DNA from: Chrysopilus asiliformis
Taxonomy: Eukaryota; Arthropoda; Insecta; Diptera; Rhagionidae
NCBI GenBank assembly: GCA_964034945.1
Contig: CAXIUK010000022.1
Location: 1-64,000, forward strand
DNA length: 64,000 nt
Direction of reading: 5' to 3'
Both the position numbers and the translations under genes were made by a program. The number at the start of each line of letters is the position of its first letter. Position 1 is the stretch's first letter. A model generated the notes under the pieces. The model was given only the letters and a program-made list of their open reading frames with translations, made no database searches and was not told the origin of the DNA. Shown piece by piece: positions 1 to 15,460 of the stretch.

Positions 1-3000
1 CAGACTGACAGACTGACAGACTGACAGACTGACAGACTGACAGACTGACAGACTGACAGACTGACAGACTGACAGACTGACAGACTGACAGACTGACAGA
101 CTGACAGACTGACAGACTGACAGACTGACAGACTGACAGACTGACAGACTGACAGACTGACAGACTGACAGACTGACAGACTGACAGACTGACAGACTGA
201 CAGACTGACAGACTGACAGACTGACAGACTGACAGACTGACAGACTGACAGACTGACAGACTGACAGACTGACAGACTGACAGACTGACAGACTGACAGA
301 CTGACAGACTGACAGACTGACAGACTGACAGACTGACAGACTGACAGACTGACAGACTGACAGACTGACAGACTGACAGACTGACAGACTGACAGACTGA
401 CAGACTGACAGACTGACAGACTGACAGACTGACAGACTGACAGACTGACAGACTGACAGACTGACAGACTGACAGACTGACAGACTGACAGACTGACACA
501 GACTGACAGACTGACAGACTGACAGACTGACAGACTGACAGACTGACAGACTGACAGACTGACAGACTGACAGACTGACAGACTGACAGACTGACAGACT
601 GACAGACTGACAGACTGACAGACTGACAGACTGACAGACTGACAGACTGACAGACTGACAGACTGACAGACTGACAGACTGACAGACTGACAGACTGACA
701 GACTGACAGACTGACAGACTGACAGACTGACAGACTGACAGACTGACAGACTGACAGACTGACAGACTGACAGACTGACAGACTGACAGACTGACAGACT
801 GACAGACTGACAGACTGACAGACTGACAGACTGACAGACTGACAGACTGACAGACTGACAGACTGACAGACTGACAGACTGACAGACTGACAGACTGACA
901 GACTGACAGACTGACAGACTGACAGACTGACAGACTGACAGACTGACAGACTGACAGACTGACAGACTGACAGACTGACAGACTGACAGACTGACAGACT
1001 GACAGACTGACAGACTGACAGACTGACAGACTGACAGACTGACAGACTGACAGACTGACAGACTGACAGACTGACAGACTGACAGACTGACAGACTGACA
1101 GACTGACAGACTGACAGACTGACAGACTGACAGACTGACAGACTGACAGACTGACAGACTGACAGACTGACAGACTGACAGACTGACAGACTGACAGACT
1201 GACAGACTGACAGACTGACAGACTGACAGACTGACAGACTGACAGACTGACAGACTGACAGACTGACAGACTGACAGACTGACAGACTGACAGACTGACA
1301 GACTGACAGACTGACAGACTGACAGACTGACAGACTGACAGACTGACAGACTGACAGACTGACAGACTGACAGACTGACAGACTGACAGACTGACAGACT
1401 GACAGACTGACAGACTGACAGACTGACAGACTGACAGACTGACAGACTGACAGACTGACAGACTGACAGACTGACAGACTGACAGACTGACAGACTGACA
1501 GACTGACAGACTGACAGACTGACAGACTGACAGACTGACAGACTGACAGACTGACAGACTGACAGACTGACAGACTGACAGACTGACAGACTGACAGACT
1601 GACAGACTGACAGACTGACAGACTGACAGACTGACAGACTGACAGACTGACAGACTGACAGACTGACAGACTGACAGACTGACAGACTGACAGACTGACA
1701 GACTGACAGACTGACAGACTGACAGACTGACAGACTGACAGACTGACAGACTGACAGACTGACAGACTGACAGACTGACAGACTGACAGACTGACAGACT
1801 GACAGACTGACAGACTGACAGACTGACAGACTGACAGACTGACAGACTGACAGACTGACAGACTGACAGACTGACAGACTGACAGACTGACAGACTGACA
1901 GACTGACAGACTGACAGACTGACAGACTGACAGACTGACAGACTGACAGACTGACAGACTGACAGACTGACAGACTGACAGACTGACAGACTGACAGACT
2001 GACAGACTGACAGACTGACAGACTGACAGACTGACAGACTGACAGACTGACAGACTGACAGACTGACAGACTGACAGACTGACAGACTGACAGACTGACA
2101 GACTGACAGACTGACAGACTGACAGACTGACAGACTGACAGACTGACAGACTGACAGACTGACAGACTGACAGACTGACAGACTGACAGACTGACAGACT
2201 GACAGACTGACAGACTGACAGACTGACAGACTGACAGACTGACAGACTGACAGACTGACAGACTGACAGACTGACAGACTGACAGACTGACAGACTGACA
2301 GACTGACAGACTGACAGACTGACAGACTGACAGACTGACAGACTGACAGACTGACAGACTGACAGACTGACAGACTGACAGACTGACAGACTGACAGACT
2401 GACAGACTGACAGACTGACAGACTGACAGACTGACAGACTGACAGACTGACAGACTGACAGACTGACAGACTGACAGACTGACAGACTGACAGACTGACA
2501 GACTGACAGACTGACAGACTGACAGACTGACAGACTGACAGACTGACAGACTGACAGACTGACAGACTGACAGACTGACAGACTGACAGACTGACAGACT
2601 GACAGACTGACAGACTGACAGACTGACAGACTGACAGACTGACAGACTGACAGACTGACAGACTGACAGACTGACAGACTGACAGACTGACAGACTGACA
2701 GACTGACAGACTGACAGACTGACAGACTGACAGACTGACAGACTGACAGACTGACAGACTGACAGACTGACAGACTGACAGACTGACAGACTGACAGACT
2801 GACAGACTGACAGACTGACAGACTGACAGACTGACAGACTGACAGACTGACAGACTGACAGACTGACAGACTGACAGACTGACAGACTGACAGACTGACA
2901 GACTGACAGACTGACAGACTGACAGACTGACAGACTGACAGACTGACAGACTGACAGACTGACAGACTGACAGACTGACAGACTGACAGACTGACAGACT

Positions 3001-6000
3001 GACAGACTGACAGACTGACAGACTGACAGACTGACAGACTGACAGACTGACAGACTGACAGACTGACAGACTGACAGACTGACAGACTGACAGACTGACA
3101 GACTGACAGACTGACAGACTGACAGACTGACAGACTGACAGACTGACAGACTGACAGACTGACAGACTGACAGACTGACAGACTGACAGACTGACAGACT
3201 GACAGACTGACAGACTGACAGACTGACAGACTGACAGACTGACAGACTGACAGACTGACAGACTGACAGACTGACAGACTGACAGACTGACAGACTGACA
3301 GACTGACAGACTGACAGACTGACAGACTGACAGACTGACAGACTGACAGACTGACAGACTGACAGACTGACAGACTGACAGACTGACAGACTGACAGACT
3401 GACAGACTGACAGACTGACAGACTGACAGACTGACAGACTGACAGACTGACAGACTGACAGACTGACAGACTGACAGACTGACAGACTGACAGACTGACA
3501 GACTGACAGACTGACAGACTGACAGACTGACAGACTGACAGACTGACAGACTGACAGACTGACAGACTGACAGACTGACAGACTGACAGACTGACAGACT
3601 GACAGACTGACAGACTGACAGACTGACAGACTGACAGACTGACAGACTGACAGACTGACAGACTGACAGACTGACAGACTGACAGACTGACAGACTGACA
3701 GACTGACAGACTGACAGACTGACAGACTGACAGACTGACAGACTGACAGACTGACAGACTGACAGACTGACAGACTGACAGACTGACAGACTGACAGACT
3801 GACAGACTGACAGACTGACAGACTGACAGACTGACAGACTGACAGACTGACAGACTGACAGACTGACAGACTGACAGACTGACAGACTGACAGACTGACA
3901 GACTGACAGACTGACAGACTGACAGACTGACAGACTGACAGACTGACAGACTGACAGACTGACAGACTGACAGACTGACAGACTGACAGACTGACAGACT
4001 GACAGACTGACAGACTGACAGACTGACAGACTGACAGACTGACAGACTGACAGACTGACAGACTGACAGACTGACAGACTGACAGACTGACAGACTGACA
4101 GACTGACAGACTGACAGACTGACAGACTGACAGACTGACAGACTGACAGACTGACAGACTGACTGACAGACAGACTGACAGACTGACAGACTGACAGACT
4201 GACAGACTGACAGACTGACAGACTGACAGACTGACAGACTGACAGACTGACAGACTGACAGACTGACAGACTGACAGACTGACAGACTGACAGACTGACA
4301 GACTGACAGACTGACAGACTGACAGACTGACAGACTGACAGACTGACAGACTGACAGACTGACAGACTGACAGACTGACAGACTGACAGACTGACAGACT
4401 GACAGACTGACAGACTGACAGACTGACAGACTGACAGACTGACAGACTGACAGACTGACAGACTGACAGACTGACAGACTGACAGACTGACAGACTGACA
4501 GACTGACAGACTGACAGACTGACAGACTGACAGACTGACAGACTGACAGACTGACAGACTGACAGACTGACAGACTGACAGACTGACAGACTGACAGACT
4601 GACAGACTGACAGACTGACAGACTGACAGACTGACAGACTGACAGACTGACAGACTGACAGACTGACAGACTGACAGACTGACAGACTGACAGACTGACA
4701 GACTGACAGACTGACAGACTGACAGACTGACAGACTGACAGACTGACAGACTGACAGACTGACAGACTGACAGACTGACAGACTGACAGACTGACAGACT
4801 GACAGACTGACAGACTGACAGACTGACAGACTGACAGACTGACAGACTGACAGACTGACAGACTGACAGACTGACAGACTGACAGACTGACAGACTGACA
4901 GACTGACAGACTGACAGACTGACAGACTGACAGACTGACAGACTGACAGACTGACAGACTGACAGACTGACAGACTGACAGACTGACAGACTGACAGACT
5001 GACAGACTGACAGACTGACAGACTGACAGACTGACAGACTGACAGACTGACAGACTGACAGACTGACAGACTGACAGACTGACAGACTGACAGACTGACA
5101 GACTGACAGACTGACAGACTGACAGACTGACAGACTGACAGACTGACAGACTGACAGACTGACAGACTGACAGACTGACAGACTGACAGACTGACAGACT
5201 GACAGACTGACAGACTGACAGACTGACAGACTGACAGACTGACAGACTGACAGACTGACAGACTGACAGACTGACAGACTGACAGACTGACAGACTGACA
5301 GACTGACAGACTGACAGACTGACAGACTGACAGACTGACAGACTGACAGACTGACAGACTGACAGACTGACAGACTGACAGACTGACAGACTGACAGACT
5401 GACAGACTGACAGACTGACAGACTGACAGACTGACAGACTGACAGACTGACAGACTGACAGACTGACAGACTGACAGACTGACAGACTGACAGACTGACA
5501 GACTGACAGACTGACAGACTGACAGACTGACAGACTGACAGACTGACAGACTGACAGACTGACAGACTGACAGACTGACAGACTGACAGACTGACAGACT
5601 GACAGACTGACAGACTGACAGACTGACAGACTGACAGACTGACAGACTGACAGACTGACAGACTGACAGACTGACAGACTGACAGACTGACAGACTGACA
5701 GACTGACAGACTGACAGACTGACAGACTGACAGACTGACAGACTGACAGACTGACAGACTGACAGACTGACAGACTGACAGACTGACAGACTGACAGACT
5801 GACAGACTGACAGACTGACAGACTGACAGACTGACAGACTGACAGACTGACAGACTGACAGACTGACAGACTGACAGACTGACAGACTGACAGACTGACA
5901 GACTGACAGACTGACAGACTGACAGACTGACAGACTGACAGACTGACAGACTGACAGACTGACAGACTGACAGACTGACAGACTGACAGACTGACAGACT

Positions 6001-9000
6001 GACAGACTGACAGACTGACAGACTGACAGACTGACAGACTGACAGACTGACAGACTGACAGACTGACAGACTGACAGACTGACAGACTGACAGACTGACA
6101 GACTGACAGACTGACAGACTGACAGACTGACAGACTGACAGACTGACAGACTGACAGACTGACAGACTGACAGACTGACAGACTGACAGACTGACAGACT
6201 GACAGACTGACAGACTGACAGACTGACAGACTGACAGACTGACAGACTGACAGACTGACAGACTGACAGACTGACAGACTGACAGACTGACAGACTGACA
6301 GACTGACAGACTGACAGACTGACAGACTGACAGACTGACAGACTGACAGACTGACAGACTGACAGACTGACAGACTGACAGACTGACAGACTGACAGACT
6401 GACAGACTGACAGACTGACAGACTGACAGACTGACAGACTGACAGACTGACAGACTGACAGACTGACAGACTGACAGACTGACAGACTGACAGACTGACA
6501 GACTGACAGACTGACAGACTGACAGACTGACAGACTGACAGACTGACAGACTGACAGACTGACAGACTGACAGACTGACAGACTGACAGACTGACAGACT
6601 GACAGACTGACAGACTGACAGACTGACAGACTGACAGACTGACAGACTGACAGACTGACAGACTGACAGACTGACAGACTGACAGACTGACAGACTGACA
6701 GACTGACAGACTGACAGACTGACAGACTGACAGACTGACAGACTGACAGACTGACAGACTGACAGACTGACAGACTGACAGACTGACAGACTGACAGACT
6801 GACAGACTGACAGACTGACAGACTGACAGACTGACAGACTGACAGACTGACAGACTGACAGACTGACAGACTGACAGACTGACAGACTGACAGACTGACA
6901 GACTGACAGACTGACAGACTGACAGACTGACAGACTGACAGACTGACAGACTGACAGACTGACAGACTGACAGACTGACAGACTGACAGACTGACAGACT
7001 GACAGACTGACAGACTGACAGACTGACAGACTGACAGACTGACAGACTGACAGACTGACAGACTGACAGACTGACAGACTGACAGACTGACAGACTGACA
7101 GACTGACAGACTGACAGACTGACAGACTGACAGACTGACAGACTGACAGACTGACAGACTGACAGACTGACAGACTGACAGACTGACAGACTGACAGACT
7201 GACAGACTGACAGACTGACAGACTGACAGACTGACAGACTGACAGACTGACAGACTGACAGACTGACAGACTGACAGACTGACAGACTGACAGACTGACA
7301 GACTGACAGACTGACAGACTGACAGACTGACAGACTGACAGACTGACAGACTGACAGACTGACAGACTGACAGACTGACAGACTGACAGACTGACAGACT
7401 GACAGACTGACAGACTGACAGACTGACAGACTGACAGACTGACAGACTGACAGACTGACAGACTGACAGACTGACAGACTGACAGACTGACAGACTGACA
7501 GACTGACAGACTGACAGACTGACAGACTGACAGACTGACAGACTGACAGACTGACAGACTGACAGACTGACAGACTGACAGACTGACAGACTGACAGACT
7601 GACAGACTGACAGACTGACAGACTGACAGACTGACAGACTGACAGACTGACAGACTGACAGACTGACAGACTGACAGACTGACAGACTGACAGACTGACA
7701 GACTGACAGACTGACAGACTGACAGACTGACAGACTGACAGACTGACAGACTGACAGACTGACAGACTGACAGACTGACAGACTGACAGACTGACAGACT
7801 GACAGACTGACAGACTGACAGACTGACAGACTGACAGACTGACAGACTGACAGACTGACAGACTGACAGACTGACAGACTGACAGACTGACAGACTGACA
7901 GACTGACAGACTGACAGACTGACAGACTGACAGACTGACAGACTGACAGACTGACAGACTGACAGACTGACAGACTGACAGACTGACAGACTGACAGACT
8001 GACAGACTGACAGACTGACAGACTGACAGACTGACAGACTGACAGACTGACAGACTGACAGACTGACAGACTGACAGACTGACAGACTGACAGACTGACA
8101 GACTGACAGACTGACAGACTGACAGACTGACAGACTGACAGACTGACAGACTGACAGACTGACAGACTGACAGACTGACAGACTGACAGACTGACAGACT
8201 GACAGACTGACAGACTGACAGACTGACAGACTGACAGACTGACAGACTGACAGACTGACAGACTGACAGACTGACAGACTGACAGACTGACAGACTGACA
8301 GACTGACAGACTGACAGACTGACAGACTGACAGACTGACAGACTGACAGACTGACAGACTGACAGACTGACAGACTGACAGACTGACAGACTGACAGACT
8401 GACAGACTGACAGACTGACAGACTGACAGACTGACAGACTGACAGACTGACAGACTGACAGACTGACAGACTGACAGACTGACAGACTGACAGACTGACA
8501 GACTGACAGACTGACAGACTGACAGACTGACAGACTGACAGACTGACAGACTGACAGACTGACAGACTGACAGACTGACAGACTGACAGACTGACAGACT
8601 GACAGACTGACAGACTGACAGACTGACAGACTGACAGACTGACAGACTGACAGACTGACAGACTGACAGACTGACAGACTGACAGACTGACAGACTGACA
8701 GACTGACAGACTGACAGACTGACAGACTGACAGACTGACAGACTGACAGACTGACAGACTGACAGACTGACAGACTGACAGACTGACAGACTGACAGACT
8801 GACAGACTGACAGACTGACAGACTGACAGACTGACAGACTGACAGACTGACAGACTGACAGACTGACAGACTGACAGACTGACAGACTGACAGACTGACA
8901 GACTGACAGACTGACAGACTGACAGACTGACAGACTGACAGACTGACAGACTGACAGACTGACAGACTGACAGACTGACAGACTGACAGACTGACAGACT

Positions 9001-12000
9001 GACAGACTGACAGACTGACAGACTGACAGACTGACAGACTGACAGACTGACAGACTGACAGACTGACAGACTGACAGACTGACAGACTGACAGACTGACA
9101 GACTGACAGACTGACAGACTGACAGACTGACAGACTGACAGACTGACAGACTGACAGACTGACAGACTGACAGACTGACAGACTGACAGACTGACAGACT
9201 GACAGACTGACAGACTGACAGACTGACAGACTGACAGACTGACAGACTGACAGACTGACAGACTGACAGACTGACAGACTGACAGACTGACAGACTGACA
9301 GACTGACAGACTGACAGACTGACAGACTGACAGACTGACAGACTGACAGACTGACAGACTGACAGACTGACAGACTGACAGACTGACAGACTGACAGACT
9401 GACAGACTGACAGACTGACAGACTGACAGACTGACAGACTGACAGACTGACAGACTGACAGACTGACAGACTGACAGACTGACAGACTGACAGACTGACA
9501 GACTGACAGACTGACAGACTGACAGACTGACAGACTGACAGACTGACAGACTGACAGACTGACAGACTGACAGACTGACAGACTGACAGACTGACAGACT
9601 GACAGACTGACAGACTGACAGACTGACAGACTGACAGACTGACAGACTGACAGACTGACAGACTGACAGACTGACAGACTGACAGACTGACAGACTGACA
9701 GACTGACAGACTGACAGACTGACAGACTGACAGACTGACAGACTGACAGACTGACAGACTGACAGACTGACAGACTGACAGACTGACAGACTGACAGACT
9801 GACAGACTGACAGACTGACAGACTGACAGACTGACAGACTGACAGACTGACAGACTGACAGACTGACAGACTGACAGACTGACAGACTGACAGACTGACA
9901 GACTGACAGACTGACAGACTGACAGACTGACAGACTGACAGACTGACAGACTGACAGACTGACAGACTGACAGACTGACAGACTGACAGACTGACAGACT
10001 GACAGACTGACAGACTGACAGACTGACAGACTGACAGACTGACAGACTGACAGACTGACAGACTGACAGACTGACAGACTGACAGACTGACAGACTGACA
10101 GACTGACAGACTGACAGACTGACAGACTGACAGACTGACAGACTGACAGACTGACAGACTGACAGACTGACAGACTGACAGACTGACAGACTGACAGACT
10201 GACAGACTGACAGACTGACAGACTGACAGACTGACAGACTGACAGACTGACAGACTGACAGACTGACAGACTGACAGACTGACAGACTGACAGACTGACA
10301 GACTGACAGACTGACAGACTGACAGACTGACAGACTGACAGACTGACAGACTGACAGACTGACAGACTGACAGACTGACAGACTGACAGACTGACAGACT
10401 GACAGACTGACAGACTGACAGACTGACAGACTGACAGACTGACAGACTGACAGACTGACAGACTGACAGACTGACAGACTGACAGACTGACAGACTGACA
10501 GACTGACAGACTGACAGACTGACAGACTGACAGACTGACAGACTGACAGACTGACAGACTGACAGACTGACAGACTGACAGACTGACAGACTGACAGACT
10601 GACAGACTGACAGACTGACAGACTGACAGACTGACAGACTGACAGACTGACAGACTGACAGACTGACAGACTGACAGACTGACAGACTGACAGACTGACA
10701 GACTGACAGACTGACAGACTGACAGACTGACAGACTGACAGACTGACAGACTGACAGACTGACAGACTGACAGACTGACAGACTGACAGACTGACAGACT
10801 GACAGACTGACAGACTGACAGACTGACAGACTGACAGACTGACAGACTGACAGACTGACAGACTGACAGACTGACAGACTGACAGACTGACAGACTGACA
10901 GACTGACAGACTGACAGACTGACAGACTGACAGACTGACAGACTGACAGACTGACAGACTGACAGACTGACAGACTGACAGACTGACAGACTGACAGACT
11001 GACAGACTGACAGACTGACAGACTGACAGACTGACAGACTGACAGACTGACAGACTGACAGACTGACAGACTGACAGACTGACAGACTGACAGACTGACA
11101 GACTGACAGACTGACAGACTGACAGACTGACAGACTGACAGACTGACAGACTGACAGACTGACAGACTGACAGACTGACAGACTGACAGACTGACAGACT
11201 GACAGACTGACAGACTGACAGACTGACAGACTGACAGACTGACAGACTGACAGACTGACAGACTGACAGACTGACAGACTGACAGACTGACAGACTGACA
11301 GACTGACAGACTGACAGACTGACAGACTGACAGACTGACAGACTGACAGACTGACAGACTGACAGACTGACAGACTGACAGACTGACAGACTGACAGACT
11401 GACAGACTGACAGACTGACAGACTGACAGACTGACAGACTGACAGACTGACAGACTGACAGACTGACAGACTGACAGACTGACAGACTGACAGACTGACA
11501 GACTGACAGACTGACAGACTGACAGACTGACAGACTGACAGACTGACAGACTGACAGACTGACAGACTGACAGACTGACAGACTGACAGACTGACAGACT
11601 GACAGACTGACAGACTGACAGACTGACAGACTGACAGACTGACAGACTGACAGACTGACAGACTGACAGACTGACAGACTGACAGACTGACAGACTGACA
11701 GACTGACAGACTGACAGACTGACAGACTGACAGACTGACAGACTGACAGACTGACAGACTGACAGACTGACAGACTGACAGACTGACAGACTGACAGACT
11801 GACAGACTGACAGACTGACAGACTGACAGACTGACAGACTGACAGACTGACAGACTGACAGACTGACAGACTGACAGACTGACAGACTGACAGACTGACA
11901 GACTGACAGACTGACAGACTGACAGACTGACAGACTGACAGACTGACAGACTGACAGACTGACAGACTGACAGACTGACAGACTGACAGACTGACAGACT

Positions 12001-15000
12001 GACAGACTGACAGACTGACAGACTGACAGACTGACAGACTGACAGACTGACAGACTGACAGACTGACAGACTGACAGACTGACAGACTGACAGACTGACA
12101 GACTGACAGACTGACAGACTGACAGACTGACAGACTGACAGACTGACAGACTGACAGACTGACAGACTGACAGACTGACAGACTGACAGACTGACAGACT
12201 GACAGACTGACAGACTGACAGACTGACAGACTGACAGACTGACAGACTGACAGACTGACAGACTGACAGACTGACAGACTGACAGACTGACAGACTGACA
12301 GACTGACAGACTGACAGACTGACAGACTGACAGACTGACAGACTGACAGACTGACAGACTGACAGACTGACAGACTGACAGACTGACAGACTGACAGACT
12401 GACAGACTGACAGACTGACAGACTGACAGACTGACAGACTGACAGACTGACAGACTGACAGACTGACAGACTGACAGACTGACAGACTGACAGACTGACA
12501 GACTGACAGACTGACAGACTGACAGACTGACAGACTGACAGACTGACAGACTGACAGACTGACAGACTGACAGACTGACAGACTGACAGACTGACAGACT
12601 GACAGACTGACAGACTGACAGACTGACAGACTGACAGACTGACAGACTGACAGACTGACAGACTGACAGACTGACAGACTGACAGACTGACAGACTGACA
12701 GACTGACAGACTGACAGACTGACAGACTGACAGACTGACAGACTGACAGACTGACAGACTGACAGACTGACAGACTGACAGACTGACAGACTGACAGACT
12801 GACAGACTGACAGACTGACAGACTGACAGACTGACAGACTGACAGACTGACAGACTGACAGACTGACAGACTGACAGACTGACAGACTGACAGACTGACA
12901 GACTGACAGACTGACAGACTGACAGACTGACAGACTGACAGACTGACAGACTGACAGACTGACAGACTGACAGACTGACAGACTGACAGACTGACAGACT
13001 GACAGACTGACAGACTGACAGACTGACAGACTGACAGACTGACAGACTGACAGACTGACAGACTGACAGACTGACAGACTGACAGACTGACAGACTGACA
13101 GACTGACAGACTGACAGACTGACAGACTGACAGACTGACAGACTGACAGACTGACAGACTGACAGACTGACAGACTGACAGACTGACAGACTGACAGACT
13201 GACAGACTGACAGACTGACAGACTGACAGACTGACAGACTGACAGACTGACAGACTGACAGACTGACAGACTGACAGACTGACAGACTGACAGACTGACA
13301 GACTGACAGACTGACAGACTGACAGACTGACAGACTGACAGACTGACAGACTGACAGACTGACAGACTGACAGACTGACAGACTGACAGACTGACAGACT
13401 GACAGACTGACAGACTGACAGACTGACAGACTGACAGACTGACAGACTGACAGACTGACAGACTGACAGACTGACAGACTGACAGACTGACAGACTGACA
13501 GACTGACAGACTGACAGACTGACAGACTGACAGACTGACAGACTGACAGACTGACAGACTGACAGACTGACAGACTGACAGACTGACAGACTGACAGACT
13601 GACAGACTGACAGACTGACAGACTGACAGACTGACAGACTGACAGACTGACAGACTGACAGACTGACAGACTGACAGACTGACAGACTGACAGACTGACA
13701 GACTGACAGACTGACAGACTGACAGACTGACAGACTGACAGACTGACAGACTGACAGACTGACAGACTGACAGACTGACAGACTGACAGACTGACAGACT
13801 GACAGACTGACAGACTGACAGACTGACAGACTGACAGACTGACAGACTGACAGACTGACAGACTGACAGACTGACAGACTGACAGACTGACAGACTGACA
13901 GACTGACAGACTGACAGACTGACAGACTGACAGACTGACAGACTGACAGACTGACAGACTGACAGACTGACAGACTGACAGACTGACAGACTGACAGACT
14001 GACAGACTGACAGACTGACAGACTGACAGACTGACAGACTGACAGACTGACAGACTGACAGACTGACAGACTGACAGACTGACAGACTGACAGACTGACA
14101 GACTGACAGACTGACAGACTGACAGACTGACAGACTGACAGACTGACAGACTGACAGACTGACAGACTGACAGACTGACAGACTGACAGACTGACAGACT
14201 GACAGACTGACAGACTGACAGACTGACAGACTGACAGACTGACAGACTGACAGACTGACAGACTGACAGACTGACAGACTGACAGACTGACAGACTGACA
14301 GACTGACAGACTGACAGACTGACAGACTGACAGACTGACAGACTGACAGACTGACAGACTGACAGACTGACAGACTGACAGACTGACAGACTGACAGACT
14401 GACAGACTGACAGACTGACAGACTGACAGACTGACAGACTGACAGACTGACAGACTGACAGACTGACAGACTGACAGACTGACAGACTGACAGACTGACA
14501 GACTGACAGACTGACAGACTGACAGACTGACAGACTGACAGACTGACAGACTGACAGACTGACAGACTGACAGACTGACAGACTGACAGACTGACAGACT
14601 GACAGACTGACAGACTGACAGACTGACAGACTGACAGACTGACAGACTGACAGACTGACAGACTGACAGACTGACAGACTGACAGACTGACAGACTGACA
14701 GACTGACAGACTGACAGACTGACAGACTGACAGACTGACAGACTGACAGACTGACAGACTGACAGACTGACAGACTGACAGACTGACAGACTGACAGACT
14801 GACAGACTGACAGACTGACAGACTGACAGACTGACAGACTGACAGACTGACAGACTGACAGACTGACAGACTGACAGACTGACAGACTGACAGACTGACA
14901 GACTGACAGACTGACAGACTGACAGACTGACAGACTGACAGACTGACAGACTGACAGACTGACAGACTGACAGACTGACAGACTGACAGACTGACAGACT

Positions 15001-15459
15001 GACAGACTGACAGACTGACAGACTGACAGACTGACAGACTGACAGACTGACAGACTGACAGACTGACAGACTGACAGACTGACAGACTGACAGACTGACA
15101 GACTGACAGACTGACAGACTGACAGACTGACAGACTGACAGACTGACAGACTGACAGACTGACAGACTGACAGACTGACAGACTGACAGACTGACAGACT
15201 GACAGACTGACAGACTGACAGACTGACAGACTGACAGACTGACAGACTGACAGACTGACAGACTGACAGACTGACAGACTGACAGACTGACAGACTGACA
15301 GACTGACAGACTGACAGACTGACAGACTGACAGACTGACAGACTGACAGACTGACAGACTGACAGACTGACAGACTGACAGACTGACAGACTGACAGACT
15401 GACAGACTGACAGACTGACAGACTGACAGACTGACAGACTGACAGACTGACAGACTGAC
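1..15459. repeat. (CAGACTGA)n octanucleotide satellite, array 1
   Basis: Tandem 8-bp unit CAGACTGA (rotation ACTGACAG), essentially perfect for 15.5 kb and continuing past the left window edge. I saw only two irregularities: an extra CA near 497-498, which shifts the phase, and a local rearrangement at about 4163-4170 where the half-units ACTG and ACAG are reordered without changing the phase. The unit can be read as two tetramers, ACTG and ACAG, that differ at one base. The plus strand has a TGA in every frame; the minus strand has no stop in any frame, so long minus-strand ORFs here are not genes. No other element was seen. Confidence 0.98.
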
Positions 15460-15460
15460 G

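Noticed and set aside
1..15459. CRISPR array
   Set aside because: The repeat has no spacers and a unit of only 8 bp, and the setting is a eukaryotic genome with retrotransposons.
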